The notes below the pieces were generated by a model. That model had not been told where the DNA came from and ran no database searches. It worked only from the letters and a program-made list of their open reading frames with translations. The position numbers were made by a program, and so were the translations under genes. Positions 45,323-56,165 of a stretch of 64,000 nucleotides of DNA are shown here, piece by piece. Each line of letters opens with the position of its first letter. Position 1 is the first letter of the stretch. This stretch comes from Lunularia cruciata (lineage: Eukaryota; Streptophyta; Marchantiopsida; Lunulariales; Lunulariaceae), in contig OX419755.1 in NCBI GenBank assembly GCA_948567375.1, forward strand, positions 4,221,001 to 4,285,000. The letters are read 5' to 3'.

Positions 45323-45778
45323 ATGTCACCTGGTGAATTTCTTGCTCCTCAGGGAGAAGAGGACAAATTCTTCATGCGATACAGCAACGCCGCTCGTAAT
45401 CATGTAACTTCCTACTTTACACCATCTGAAGGAAATCGAACTCATTTCGCAGTAGCCAAGCCGTTTAAACCAGAAAATTACAGTGAGTTCTGTAATTAGG
45501 GGGTCAACCGATTCCAGATTGCTTGGAATCCTTTCTCCAACTCAGGTGGGTTTACTCCAAAATCTGAGTCGATACCCATGCTAAATGCCCTTCCCACAGG
45601 CATCGAGAAACCTGTAATGCAATGCTCTGTCCACTTCGGAGAGAAAGATTTCGCTTGGAAGTCTCGAGGAACTCGTTCTTGTGCATGTAATACATCAAGG
45701 TCCATCGTTGAAACACCACCGCAATTGTATGGGCCTAACGTTGACACTACCATTCTGACACTCACTCAACCTCTATAG
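45323..45778 (+). pseudogene. unidentified protein-coding relic with one in-frame amber stop
   Basis: A single plus-strand frame of 151 codons, interrupted only by TAG at 45497-45499, has strongly coding-like composition. Before the stop it reads MSPGEFLAPQGEEDKFFMRY ... KPFKPENYSEF. After it come FQIAWNPFSNSGG, ALPTGIEKPVMQCSVHFGEK and ETPPQLYGPNVDTTILTL, ending at TAG 45776-45778. I do not recognise the family; there is no signal peptide or membrane segment. A minus-strand frame (45496-45765) overlaps it and is probably its shadow. It could be a pseudogene or two exons of something larger. Confidence 0.4.
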
Positions 45779-47700
45779 TCCATCTCACAGACGACAAACC
45801 TAGTGGTGAGTGAAATTGCTTCTTTCTTTCAATCCAGGGCAGTGAAAACTCTTGCCAGGCAATTATAACCTAGAAACTCTCTACCTCGTGAATCCTGCTT
45901 TTGGTTGACGATTTTGGTAGATGAGAGCTTCATCTACTCCAGTCCGCTACCGAGACTTCATTTCGACAAATAACCCGACAAGTGTTTCTCTTGTCAGGAC
46001 AAGACTTTCAACCAAGACCTAGTCCAACTGAGGCTTACTGGCGGATAGATATCCTTCAAACGCAGTCCGTAAGCAATACGTTTCCGTTCTTCAGATTTCG
46101 GATTGTGCTATAAACCTAGTCATCTTAACAACAATAACCAACCCTAAGCGGGCTGTAGGTATGCACTATCTCAAGTGAGTCAAGCTGTGATAGTTTTCGT
46201 GAAGCCAGAACCAGCTCGAAAATGCAAACGACCTCCACAACTTTTCCAGCTCTAGGCCCGGTATAATATATTTACAGATGAAAAAACAAACAGCTTCCCG
46301 CAAATTCTGGGTACGTGAGTGGATCCATGGAACTGCTAGGCTTCCTCCCAAATAGAGGCAATGTAAAGTTGATTAGGCTTTGGATACCTGAAGTTCCTGG
46401 ATGCCTGAGAGCAAGAAATTCAATACGTGCCTTCCTATAATTGGTATCCGACAGGAAAAGAGGCCCAAAAAACAACAGAAGATAAAAGAAGAGTGCAGAG
46501 ACATTAAACATTAAACACACACCAAATTGACTTTGTCAACAGAAACACGTATAGTACAAGAATGAGAAGTTTGTCACTAGACTATATCGCTACCGTGATA
46601 TGCAGCAGTACAATTTGTGTATTGTTTCGGTCATGTATTTGAGCAACGTGGTCAGAAGCCGTTCTTCGAAGGGTTTCGGCCTTGTGTATGAGAAATGACG
46701 AATGGGTTTTGGTCCTGTATTGTGCATTTCCAAGTAGCAATTTATTCCGAGTCCTCATAAGGATGGGAATGTCAAGCAAGTACGACCTGAGTAAGATATA
46801 GGTAGATGAGACCTGAGTAAGATATGTTCAGGGTAATATCAGAAACTTTTAGACATCAAATTTCCACTCTTTCTGTAATTTCTGCAAAAGCTGGTAGATT
46901 ATTTAGTTCCTTTCACCAATAAGTTGCGATTCAATATTATATATAGTACTGTTAAATCGACCCACTCTCTTGTTAAAATGACCCAGCCTTGTCATAACAT
47001 ACTTCGGAACGACGCCTTCCCCTTCATATTCGTATGGACTCTTGCCGAAATCTGATGGACATAAGCATCTTCCGTTTCGCAATAGAAAGCCCAATCATGA
47101 TCCTTCGGGAAACATAGATATCCTGTTGTTCGTCTTCAACCAGGCAACCAGATGACATCCCAAATGTTAGCTACTGACATCGCTCCGAACTCTGTTCTGC
47201 AAGGGTGGGTCTTGACAAGGGGTATATAATTTAACAATACCCTATTTTATAGGCATGTATACAAAAGAATGGCATATATACATTATTTTATTTTATTTTT
47301 ATATATATACAAAAGAAGTTATAGTATAATCGTAAACCAAAATCCCTTTGGTAAGCCAAATAAGTCTCTTTCCGAATCCCCCCAAAGACACAACCATGAT
47401 TCACTGTCAAGACAGACCTGGTGGAAAACCCAGAGTTACCTGATGCATGCGCAGAAAAGCAGGACTCAGTCAACTCAGGACCTAATACCTTGTGGAGACT
47501 GGAGACGGGAGCTCGTTCTTTCACTTGACATAGCAATCGCGGAGTGCTCCGCAATTGCTCTATCAAGTGAATATTCCTTCTCCTTGTATAGGGTTAAGGG
47601 TTGAATTAGTAACTTCTCCCGATGGTCTTGCCACTACGTGCTCCGATTTATTTTAGACGAAATGAGATATGCAGTAAGAACCACTACACGAGCACCAGAT
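45779..47700. other. intergenic DNA, no firm gene
   Basis: No family is recognised. The stretch 46953-47010 resembles 51822-51870, which sits exactly at the left edge of duplication copy B. A 16-bp direct repeat (GACCTGAGTAAGATAT) occurs at about 46787 and 46810. 47220-47330 is AT-rich. Confidence 0.4.
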
Positions 47701-47711
47701 GAGTTTAAATG

Positions 47712-48690
47712 TTACTTAGTGTAAGTAGAAAGAGAAAAAAAATGCATAAGAGGAGGTTCGATAAAGGTAAGACGGAAGAAGACAACAAAAGCTACATTCA
47801 ATATTGTTGATTTCCAATGTTGCAGATACTCAATCCGACGTCTGGCATCCGCCCCTCCTTGCGTACACATCCTATACCGAAGCTCTAAAGGTAAAGCTGC
47901 AAAACTAGATCCAAGCAAATTGCCAGGAGGCTCGGTGAGGAAAGCGATAGTTTCTTCATAATCTGAATTCAGTACAATTAGAGTAGGCATCGAATGATCC
48001 AAGCAGGAGAAGCACGAAATTCACAAAGGAAAAGAAGAAGGTAGTAGTAAATGAGCAAGAAAACAATGTTACTGGGAAATCGATCAAGACTGTGATACAG
48101 ACACACTTGAAGCCACACACCCTGCAGCTGAAGAAGACTATAGAAGTTGTAGGTTTTGAGCAGATGATGGGTGATGTCCAGCTTCTACCACATAAGGAGC
48201 TGCCAAGAATCCCACTGTGCAGGATCCAACACATCTAGTTCGAGCGTTAGACTCTGGCAGTCCTTCAATCAGAAACTGAAGGAGAAATTCGAAGTAGCTG
48301 CTTATGTGGCTACTTCGGGTTACTTCCACCTCTCAATGACAGATGAAAACGGCATAACATGGGAGCTGTAGAGTATGTTGAAAACTGAGTGACAATAAGA
48401 CCTATTTTGAGTGGGATAGTTTGTGGTGTGGAGTCGCTTCAACGACTTGGAAATTAATAGGGAAGAGCGGGTCGAGGACTGACTCACCTCCCAACAAACA
48501 AAATGATACTTGTGGCCTCTAGAAGATAAGCCAATATACAATATTTGGCAGACGGGGAACCTATTTCTTGATTGACAGTTTTCTTCATTGTGGTAGCATC
48601 TTTGGGTGTATGAATATGGAACCAGTTCGCTAGAACATGGTTCAATACCCACATATCCTGGCAGCATGTATGTGACTTAGGCTCCACACG
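47712..48690 (-). other. possible multi-exon gene or relic, minus strand, unidentified
   Basis: Two minus-strand stretches look coding. About 48672-48482 reads MWVLNHVLANWFHIHTPK ... YCILAYLLEATSIILFVGR, bounded by an acceptor-like CTGCCAG and a strong donor (GGGAG|GTGAGT). About 48002-47790 reads DYEETIAFLTEPPGNLLG ... LPLELRYRMCTQGGADARRR. The first contains one likely membrane segment. I cannot join them with confidence or name a family. Confidence 0.25.
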
Positions 48691-49369
48691 TCTTTCTCAG
48701 AAATGGATCGACTCTCTGGGTTATACTGACCAAACAGAACCATGACGTCAAAAGCCTTATAACTCGTAACTAGCCGGAGGTTCCAAAAAAAATTTAGTCA
48801 CCCAAAATTTGTACAGTTGTCGGCCATTTCCTACCTCTATGATTTTCTAGTTGTATCTAGAAATCTGTGAAGTGGTCGTTTCGGACTCTTGGGTTTTGTG
48901 CTCTTTTTTCCTTGTGCCTTTGTACTCCTTTCCTCTTTCCTTCAGGGTACTATTTATCTTATCAGTGATTTAATCTGGCTTACACAACTAGAAATTTTCG
49001 CCAAGGCTCCATTTATTGTATTCTTTTCACAACATTGTGTTGTTCATCATTGTTGCACTTCAAAGCTTTTGTTTTGACAATCAATTAAAGAATCAGTGTC
49101 TCCATAATAATGAAGCATATAATCATACTTACATGAAGCATGATTAGTGTTTTGCATCAACTCTATCTTATGATTAAAAGGATTCCTATCCTCATTTTCT
49201 TGGAGTAGAAGATGTTGTTAGAACTTGATTACATTGAACTCAACTTCAACCACTCAAGTTAGAGAAAATCACAGAAGTGGGAGAATGAGAAGACCAACAC
49301 AAAGATTTGGGGAGTAGAACTATATAAAACATATCATGCTTACATTGTTGCAACTAAGATTGGAGGAGG

Positions 49370-50215
49370 TGGAGATGAGGATGCAAATCTTGTTCATTGC
49401 CAAGATATGGAGCAATCAGTTGAGTGAATTAAGGTGATGGATGAGGAATTTGAAATTTTGAGGCAAAATAAGACTTGGAAGCTAATAGCTTTGCAATAAG
49501 GGAGAAAAGCAATCAAATGTAAGTGGGTTTATGAACCCAAGCTTAATGCTAAAGGGAATATTTCAAAGCATATAGCCAAACTTGTAGCCAAAAATCATAG
49601 CTTACAAAAATAACCTAAATTTGCTTCTATAGTCAAGTTTGATTCCATTAGATCTATTCTCTTCTTAGTTGCAACAAAAGACATACAAATATCTCAATTT
49701 AATATCAAGACAACTTTTCTTGATGGAGACTTGCATGAGGAGATTAACCCAAAGTAACCACAAGGATATAAAGATGTTGGAAAAAAATAAGAATGTTTGT
49801 AAATTTTTTGATTCTAGTTCCTTGAAGTGAGCCTCAAGGAACTAGAATGAAAAATGACTTAAATGTGAAGTATGGGTTACAACAATCACTTTTTAATCCT
49901 TAGGTGTATTTTAGATTTGTGATGATTCTCACTTTCTTTATAAATGATGGATTAATTTTTATGAAAGATAAATCTCACATTGCTATTATATTAAAGTACC
50001 TTGGTAGAGAATTTGAAGTACAAATGAACATGGAGAAGCATGCTACTGTTTAGGACTTCAGATTTTTTGTGAAAGAGAGAATTTCATAATCAAATTGATT
50101 CAAGAAAGATATATAGAAAAAATTATATAAAGATTCTATCTTGTAGATGCATATCTGATTGTTATTCTTGCAAATCCAAATATCAAATTACAACAAGAAG
50201 AAAGAGAACCAAGTA
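49370..50215 (+). mobile_element. Ty1/copia reverse transcriptase relic
   Basis: Plus-strand remnants of copia pol follow in the proper order: TWKLIALQ-like start, KCKWVYEPKLNAKGN, FASIVKFDSIRSILFLVA, FNIKTTFLDGDLHEEI, then after a gap DKSHIAIILKYLGREFEVQM and a decayed FLG..I.R segment ending near 50215. Many stops and deletions are present and the YVDD catalytic site is not visible. No LTRs were found around it. It lies in the spacer between the two duplication copies. Confidence 0.8.
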
Positions 50216-51869
50216 GATGCACCCAATCAAGAAGCAATATGGTCGTTAATGTGTGCTACATGATAATATGGAACACAATATAACCATTTTTTCTATAAAA
50301 TCTTCAATTGTGAAACTACTATATGTGGATAAGATCATCAATATTAACTTAACATGCAAAAATTATATTAAAATAATAATTTTAAGTATATCTCTATGAG
50401 AAGGTCAAAAGTCATCTATAAAGGACTAGGAATAGGGAAAGTATTGCTAAAAACTAGGAAATGGTAATTTAATATATATAAATACTTAGTCAAAGTAAGA
50501 TTTTAGTTTTTCCAAATTGTAAATCCAAAAATTAGCAAATGTGATTAAAGTACTTTTTAAAGTCACCTACTTGAGGATCTTGATAGATGCATTGATTCTT
50601 GAGTTTTATTTTTTGGACTCGAAAATTAGAAAATTAGAAATTTATATCAAGGAGAGAAAGTAATTATCTATTTATTTACCAAGGACTTCTACAATTAGAT
50701 TCCTCTTTTTGTGATTCTTCTCTTATTGGTTACAACATCCAAAGAAATTTCTAGTACCATAAGAACGTCAACAAATCTATATTAGAATTAGAATTCTATG
50801 ATACTATTTTACATTATTCTTCAATTATTCTTAAGTAACCCTTAATACTTAAATTTTACTATCTTACTATTTTACATGTACCACAAGAAAAGTGATGAAA
50901 AAAACTCATATTCTATATATAACTTATATAAAAGTTGTGTTTTCTAATTTTAATCTTCCATGTAAACCTCAAAAACTTGTGCTCTTATAAATATTATTAA
51001 AAAACTTGAATAAATATTGAAAAGTTTCTCTAAAGAAATCTTTAAATCAATCTGCCTTTTATAGATTTGGATTCAAATTAAAGTTACATTTGATCATTGA
51101 ACCTCATGGATTTAGATTCAAAAAATGCAAAATATGACATATTAAGAAAAGTAGTTATAGGTTTCACATTTCCATACAATATGGATCCATTTTCTTTGTT
51201 TTGTTCTATTAGATTTGAATTCAAAGAACTATATAATATTGCTAGTACCATTTAAAAGAGGTCCTTGATAAAAGACCCAAAGTAATTCCAAAATAGAATT
51301 CCTCTGTTCTATCATTCATCACCATAGATTATAAAATTTATGTTGGTCTAAAACTTAACTAACTAACTTAAATCAACCTTCTCCTTCTTAATTCCCCATG
51401 GGAACATTAAAATCTACAAACCATAGGTCTAAATTTGGTACCTATGAACCTGACTTAACTCCACTTTCTTAAATTTTGATATTATGAATCATGTGAACTT
51501 CATACTTGGTATAATATATTAGTTCTTTGTAGCGTTATCTTTAGTATGTTATACTTAATGCATAGTCTAGTATCAAATCTGCTCTTTGAATTAAGTTAAT
51601 TAATTTTCTTAAAGTATTTATACAACTGTTACTTAACTAATAAAGAGTAGACATTCTTGATCATGTGCGAGAGAGAATATAAGTGCAATACTTTAGTTAC
51701 CTCTTTATTACAAGAACTAAAATCCTAGTGAGTATGCAAGACTGTCTTATTTAAAACATTAAGAAATGTTTTCCAATACTATCAAAACTATTCTAATATA
51801 AATAAATAAATAAGAGTATTGTAAAATCTACCCACTTCCTTGTTAGAATAATCCACGTCTGTAGTTATT
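50216..51869. other. AT-rich intergenic DNA
   Basis: No coding sequence is seen. It may include further degraded flank of the copia relic. It ends where duplication copy B begins. Confidence 0.5.
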
Positions 51870-52309
51870 CACTTGACAACCTTATGGATACAAAGTCAGG
51901 TCCGTTAACCGTCGTTTTGGTGGTGGGGGTCTTTCCCCCAAGGGAATTTAGAAGTGCACATTTCTCTTGCTTTAATAGAAGTATATGACACCCAGATCCA
52001 TCTGTCGTTTCTATTTTTGCGCGCCTTGTGATGGCTCACTTGACATGTTGTCGTGTCCTGATGAGTATATGTAAATGCGTCCTCTCTCTGTTTTTTGAGA
52101 TAAAATCTTAAGTTATCAGTTCCTTGTTTTATCATTTCCTCTCAGCTCCGTCACCATCTTCGAGGAGAGAACAGCAAACGCACACCTACTGGTTGACTCT
52201 GACCACACATCGTTATAACCTCGATGTCTACTGGACATGTACGCAAGGTTCTTAAGGAGACGAAAGGTTTAGAAAAACCACAGCGTGAACCAATTTCTTT
52301 GAGAAAGGT

Positions 52310-52612
52310 GTGATTCACGTTGTTGGTCATCCGAAGTGGGCGACCTCTGATCTTACGCAGCTAGCAGTACGTTTGCTCGCAGCCTTCTCCTATTCATTCT
52401 CACCGACTTCAAATTCAGTAAACGCTCAAAACGATTGGGACAGGGAGGATGGATTCACAAATTCTGCTTCTAAATACGAGACGTGGTCGCCTTTTCCGTT
52501 TTTCGGAATACGAGACGCCTTACGTAGAGTGATGATGAAAATTCTCCTTGAGGTCGTAGGAGTTGGATCAAGTGCAGAAGTGATAGTGGAGTTATGCTGT
52601 GTACCTATGTAA
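52310..52612 (+). pseudogene. unidentified open frame conserved in the duplication, broken in copy A
   Basis: A 100-residue frame (IHVVGHPKWATSDLTQLAVR ... FTNSASKYETWSPFPFFGIR ... GVGSSAEVIVELCCVPM) with coding-like composition. In copy A the same DNA (about 35818-36110) has a 4-bp deletion and a 7-bp difference that disrupt the frame. Family not recognised. It may be an exon or relic of a gene carried along with the duplication. Confidence 0.35.
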
Positions 52613-52887
52613 AGTCCCAAACGTTAGCCAACTGGTTTAAAAAATTTCTTTTGGGCCTCGATCTGGTTCAATTGTTGATCGACAAGAGTAAATGACAATG
52701 ATGCCGGGAACAGACGTAAGTGAACATCACCACACTAATAATCCTCATCTAAAATAATACAAACCTAGAAAGGCACAAAAGAATAGACATCATGAAGAAT
52801 TTGACAACTTCTAGATAGTGACTTCTAGTTCCGGCGCTCTTTTCCTACTAATGGTTTGAATTTCCAGTGTGAACATCCCATATGATC

Positions 52888-53976
52888 AGGCTTCTTTATT
52901 TGCGGCTTTTTTAGTGGAAACGCCGCATTTAGCCGCATATAACTTTTGTGCAGCGCAGCATTTTTGGGGAACATCCTGCATAGAAAATTAAAGTAGCAAG
53001 CCCTAATATGTTTCGATCACAACCCCAAACCCCGATTCAAAGTTTTCTTTTCTTGAAAACAGCTAGATATACACTTGGTTGTTTATCATTCTCCAGTAAT
53101 GTCGCGCTCCACTCCATTCAAGAAGGAACACTGTTTGCAGTTTGGCGTCAAAATCTGCGAACTTGATGCTGAGACCAAGGTATTGATGTTAGTCTCTTGC
53201 ATGTTCTGGAGAATATCGGGCGGACAACAATTTCAATAAACCATGCCGTGCGGACATGTACCGTAGACACATGGAGACCCAACATCCACAACACTGGAAG
53301 GACTATTTGGCACTCGACGCTTGCAAGAAGACCAACTTGTTCGATTGACAATCTATTGTCCGATTGTTTCCCGCAACACCATCAAATCGCACTTTGGTGG
53401 TTCACATGCTCCTGTTCATTTGTTTGTGGACAAGGATATAGTCATGTTATAATTGGCAAATTGTTTTACAAGCAAGAATGTGGTCACGACACCAGTAAGG
53501 AACGCGCTCTAAGTATCTTTGAAGATGTTCTAGACTAATCGGAAGCCATCGATGGTAATGGAACTGATGCTGCGGCATTGAGATACCGGATTAGATTGAT
53601 GAATCTTGCTCAATTCTATCTCATTTCTGATTATCTCGGCACGGGAGTGTCCTTTCGAATGGCTGTACGAATTTTGAGGATGACAAAAGAACAACCTCTC
53701 TTTGCTCTCTCTCATGGAAGATATGCTGTGTATGCCAGATATACAGTGTGGATTTGTGCACTACAACTTGTAAAACTTGTATATCCAAATGGAGTTTTTA
53801 GGTTCGGGGAGGGAGAGGTCGAGAGTTTTGTTGCGACAAGTATTCATTGAGATGGAGGGAGAGTTTTATTAAGAAAATATATAAATCTATGTGTCATTTT
53901 CTATAATTGCCACATTTAACCGTATTCATTTTTCCTTGGGAGCCGCAATTGGTCCACATTGCAAATAAAAAGGCCT
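52888..53976. mobile_element. decayed DNA transposon, hAT-like, only in duplication copy B
   Basis: The ends form imperfect inverted repeats: AGGCTTCTTTATTTGCGGC (52888-52906) and the complement of GCAAATAAAAAGGCCT (53961-53976). CATATGATC occurs on both sides (52879-52887 and 53984-53992), a target-duplication-like repeat, although the right one is offset by 7 bp. Inside is a decayed gene starting at ATG 53099 (MSRSTPFKKEHCLQFGVKI), then MYRRHMETQHPQHWKDYL, which resembles a BED-type zinc finger, and later LAQFYLISDYLGTGVSFRMA. Frames are broken. The matching site in copy A (about 36345) lacks it. Superfamily assignment is tentative. Confidence 0.55.
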
Positions 53977-54882
53977 GCATCTGCATATGATCCAATAATA
54001 ATTCTTCTTTCACTCATAAATTTTTATCTCCTTGCCAAGTAAAAAATCTATATTATTTTCATCAAAAAGTCTGTATATTTGTAAATTTATAATCTATTCA
54101 TATATTAATTTCAAAATTTTAAAAATATATATTTACTTTATTTATAATATATTTTTATCATTTTTAATTTCTATTTAATATATTTAAAAATAGAATTTAA
54201 AATATATTTCTTTATTTATCATACTAAAAATCAAAATAATTTAGTTTTTAGTTACAAATAAAAAAACTATTATTCGTCAATATTACCATCTAATGTGTTC
54301 TAAAATATTCTCACATTTCTCTCCCCTCCCTCTTCTCTTGCGACCTTCTCAAACTACTCCGCATTTCAGCCTCTTCAACCTGAGAACCAGAGAACATCAT
54401 AGAGTTCATGGATCTCCGTCTCTTCAACCTAAGAACCAGAGAACATCATAGAGCTCATGGAAGCACCAACGCCATAGAGTTCGCGGCGAGAGAAGACAGG
54501 TTTGAGAGAGTAAGATAGGATTTGACACGATGCTCCCTCACTATGCCAGCACCTTCTAGTGTTCAAAAGTCCATGAGGAACGCATAGCGCTTGCGAATTG
54601 GTCATACCAAGCAATTCAATTGATGCTTTAGCTTGTGGTACCGACCTCTCGTTTCCATTATATTTTGCACTTGCCTGGTCTTTGTACAGAGTACAATATA
54701 ATATAGGGAAAATAAGTGTCAGCTGATGACTTTCATAACTCGGTTCGATCTTTATCGTGTACAGGAGGTGGACCCCAGGTCACTAGTAGCGCAACAGAAG
54801 GCACTAGAGAGAACCTCCCCGTAAGAGACTACACGAGTCTGATGACAGGACAGGAACCAGTAACTGTACTTACGTCGACTAT

Positions 54883-54914
54883 TATTGTTACCCTACGCGG
54901 TCGCGGCTTTTCAC
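54883..54914 (+). repeat. partial match to the short dispersed repeat, NLR-B upstream region
   Basis: Counterpart of 37329-37360. The core CCTACGCGGTCGCGGCTTTT is duplicated again within this copy at 55167-55188. Confidence 0.5.
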
Positions 54915-54959
54915 TGGGTCAAGACCACTTTTTGTCAATGTACGAGCTTTTCACGTGGG

Positions 54960-55412
54960 ATAGACTGAAGTCGGTAACAGCAGTGAGCTACAGGCTAAGA
55001 CTTTCAGGGCAAGAGTGATGTAATAGACTGCGGTGGGTAACAGCTGTGAACTACCGCTAAGACGTTCAGTGCGAGAATGATGTAATAGACTGAGGTCGGT
55101 AACAGCTGTGAACTACAGGCTAAGACTTTCAGTGCAAGAGTGATGCAAGTGAAGCAGGGTTAGTGACTACGCGGTCGCGGCTTTTCACGGGAGATAGACT
55201 GAAGTCGGCAACAGCAGTGAGCTACACGCTAAGACTTTCAGGGCAACAGTGATGTAATAGAATGAGGTGGGTAACAGCTGTGAACTACCGGCTTAGCTTT
55301 CAGTGCGAGAATCATGGAATAGACTGAGGTCTATTCCATGGTCTATAACATATGTTATGGTCGGTAACACCTGTGAACTACAGGTTAAGACTTTCAGTGC
55401 AAGAGTGATGTA
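54960..55412. repeat. 63-bp tandem repeat, six units in two blocks, upstream of NLR-B
   Basis: Units begin near 54960, 55023, 55085, then 55194, 55257 and 55319. Each block of three is preceded by GCGGTCGCGGCTTTTCAC and followed by AGTGAAGCAGGGTTAGTGAC, so the blocks are themselves a higher-order duplication. The last unit contains an insertion with two perfect palindromes: TGGAATAGAC-TGAG-GTCTATTCCA (55315-55338) and ATAACATATGTTAT. Confidence 0.88.
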
Positions 55413-55917
55413 AGTGAAGCAGGGTTAGTGACTATCTCCACTTGCGATATGGACAGGTAGATTTCTGTGGGTGCTGGTCTGTGATCGATGGGCCTGATTT
55501 CGAGAGTTTATACTGCGATTTGCTCGTCGTCGTATGGGGCAGAACTTCATTATTTGTCTGTGAGAAGAAATTTCGGGACTGAGGGAGATGCACATGAGTC
55601 CCCATATTGGAAAGCAGAACAGTGTTGGTTGGGTTGAGGTGTAAGTTGTGAGGAGATTTTGAAAATCAGGAATTGTCTAGCCAAAGTCATGCTTGGCAAC
55701 CGCATAGTTTGCCTGAAAGAGCTTGCCTTTTACCGTTGATCTCCGATCGGGAGTTTGGTACTTTCTTCAAGCTGCCTCGGAAGTTAATCAAAGTACGTAC
55801 TTGGAAACTTAGGTTTGTAGAACTTGTGTGCACGTGAGCGAGGAGAGTCAGAATTTCGTTGGTCAAACTCTCTCCCGCCCGGCAATTCATTCCGTGAGAG
55901 AACTACAGTTTATGCAG

Positions 55918-56160
55918 GTAAGGATGCTCCGATCTTAACGCCATACAGGATCGGATGTTCGGTTTAGCTTAGAATGGAGTGAACTTGAAAATTGATTTCT
56001 CCTGTCGTCGTTTCGGGATTACTATGGTCGTCACAGTCCGGATTCTCCCCTACCTGGACCGATATGTTGACAATTTCTTAATGACATTGTATGATTGGCT
56101 ATACTGCACAAATATGCCCGATTTGCATCCCCTGTTTTCACGGTGTCAAGTTGTGTTCAG
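55918..56160 (+). other. probable 5' leader intron of NLR-B
   Basis: Same donor (TTATGCAG|GTAAGG) and acceptor (GTGTTCAG|GATCG) as in copy A, ending five bases before the ATG at 56166. Confidence 0.65.
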
Positions 56161-56165
56161 GATCG

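Noticed and set aside
45496-45765. Minus-strand 89-residue frame
   Set aside because: It overlaps the plus-strand relic at 45323-45778, which reads in one frame on both sides of a single stop. Without homology the plus reading is preferred.
46740-46790. Possible further copy of the short dispersed repeat (CATAAGGATGGGAATG on plus)
   Set aside because: Only the CCCATCCTTA core and a few neighbouring bases match; too weak to call.
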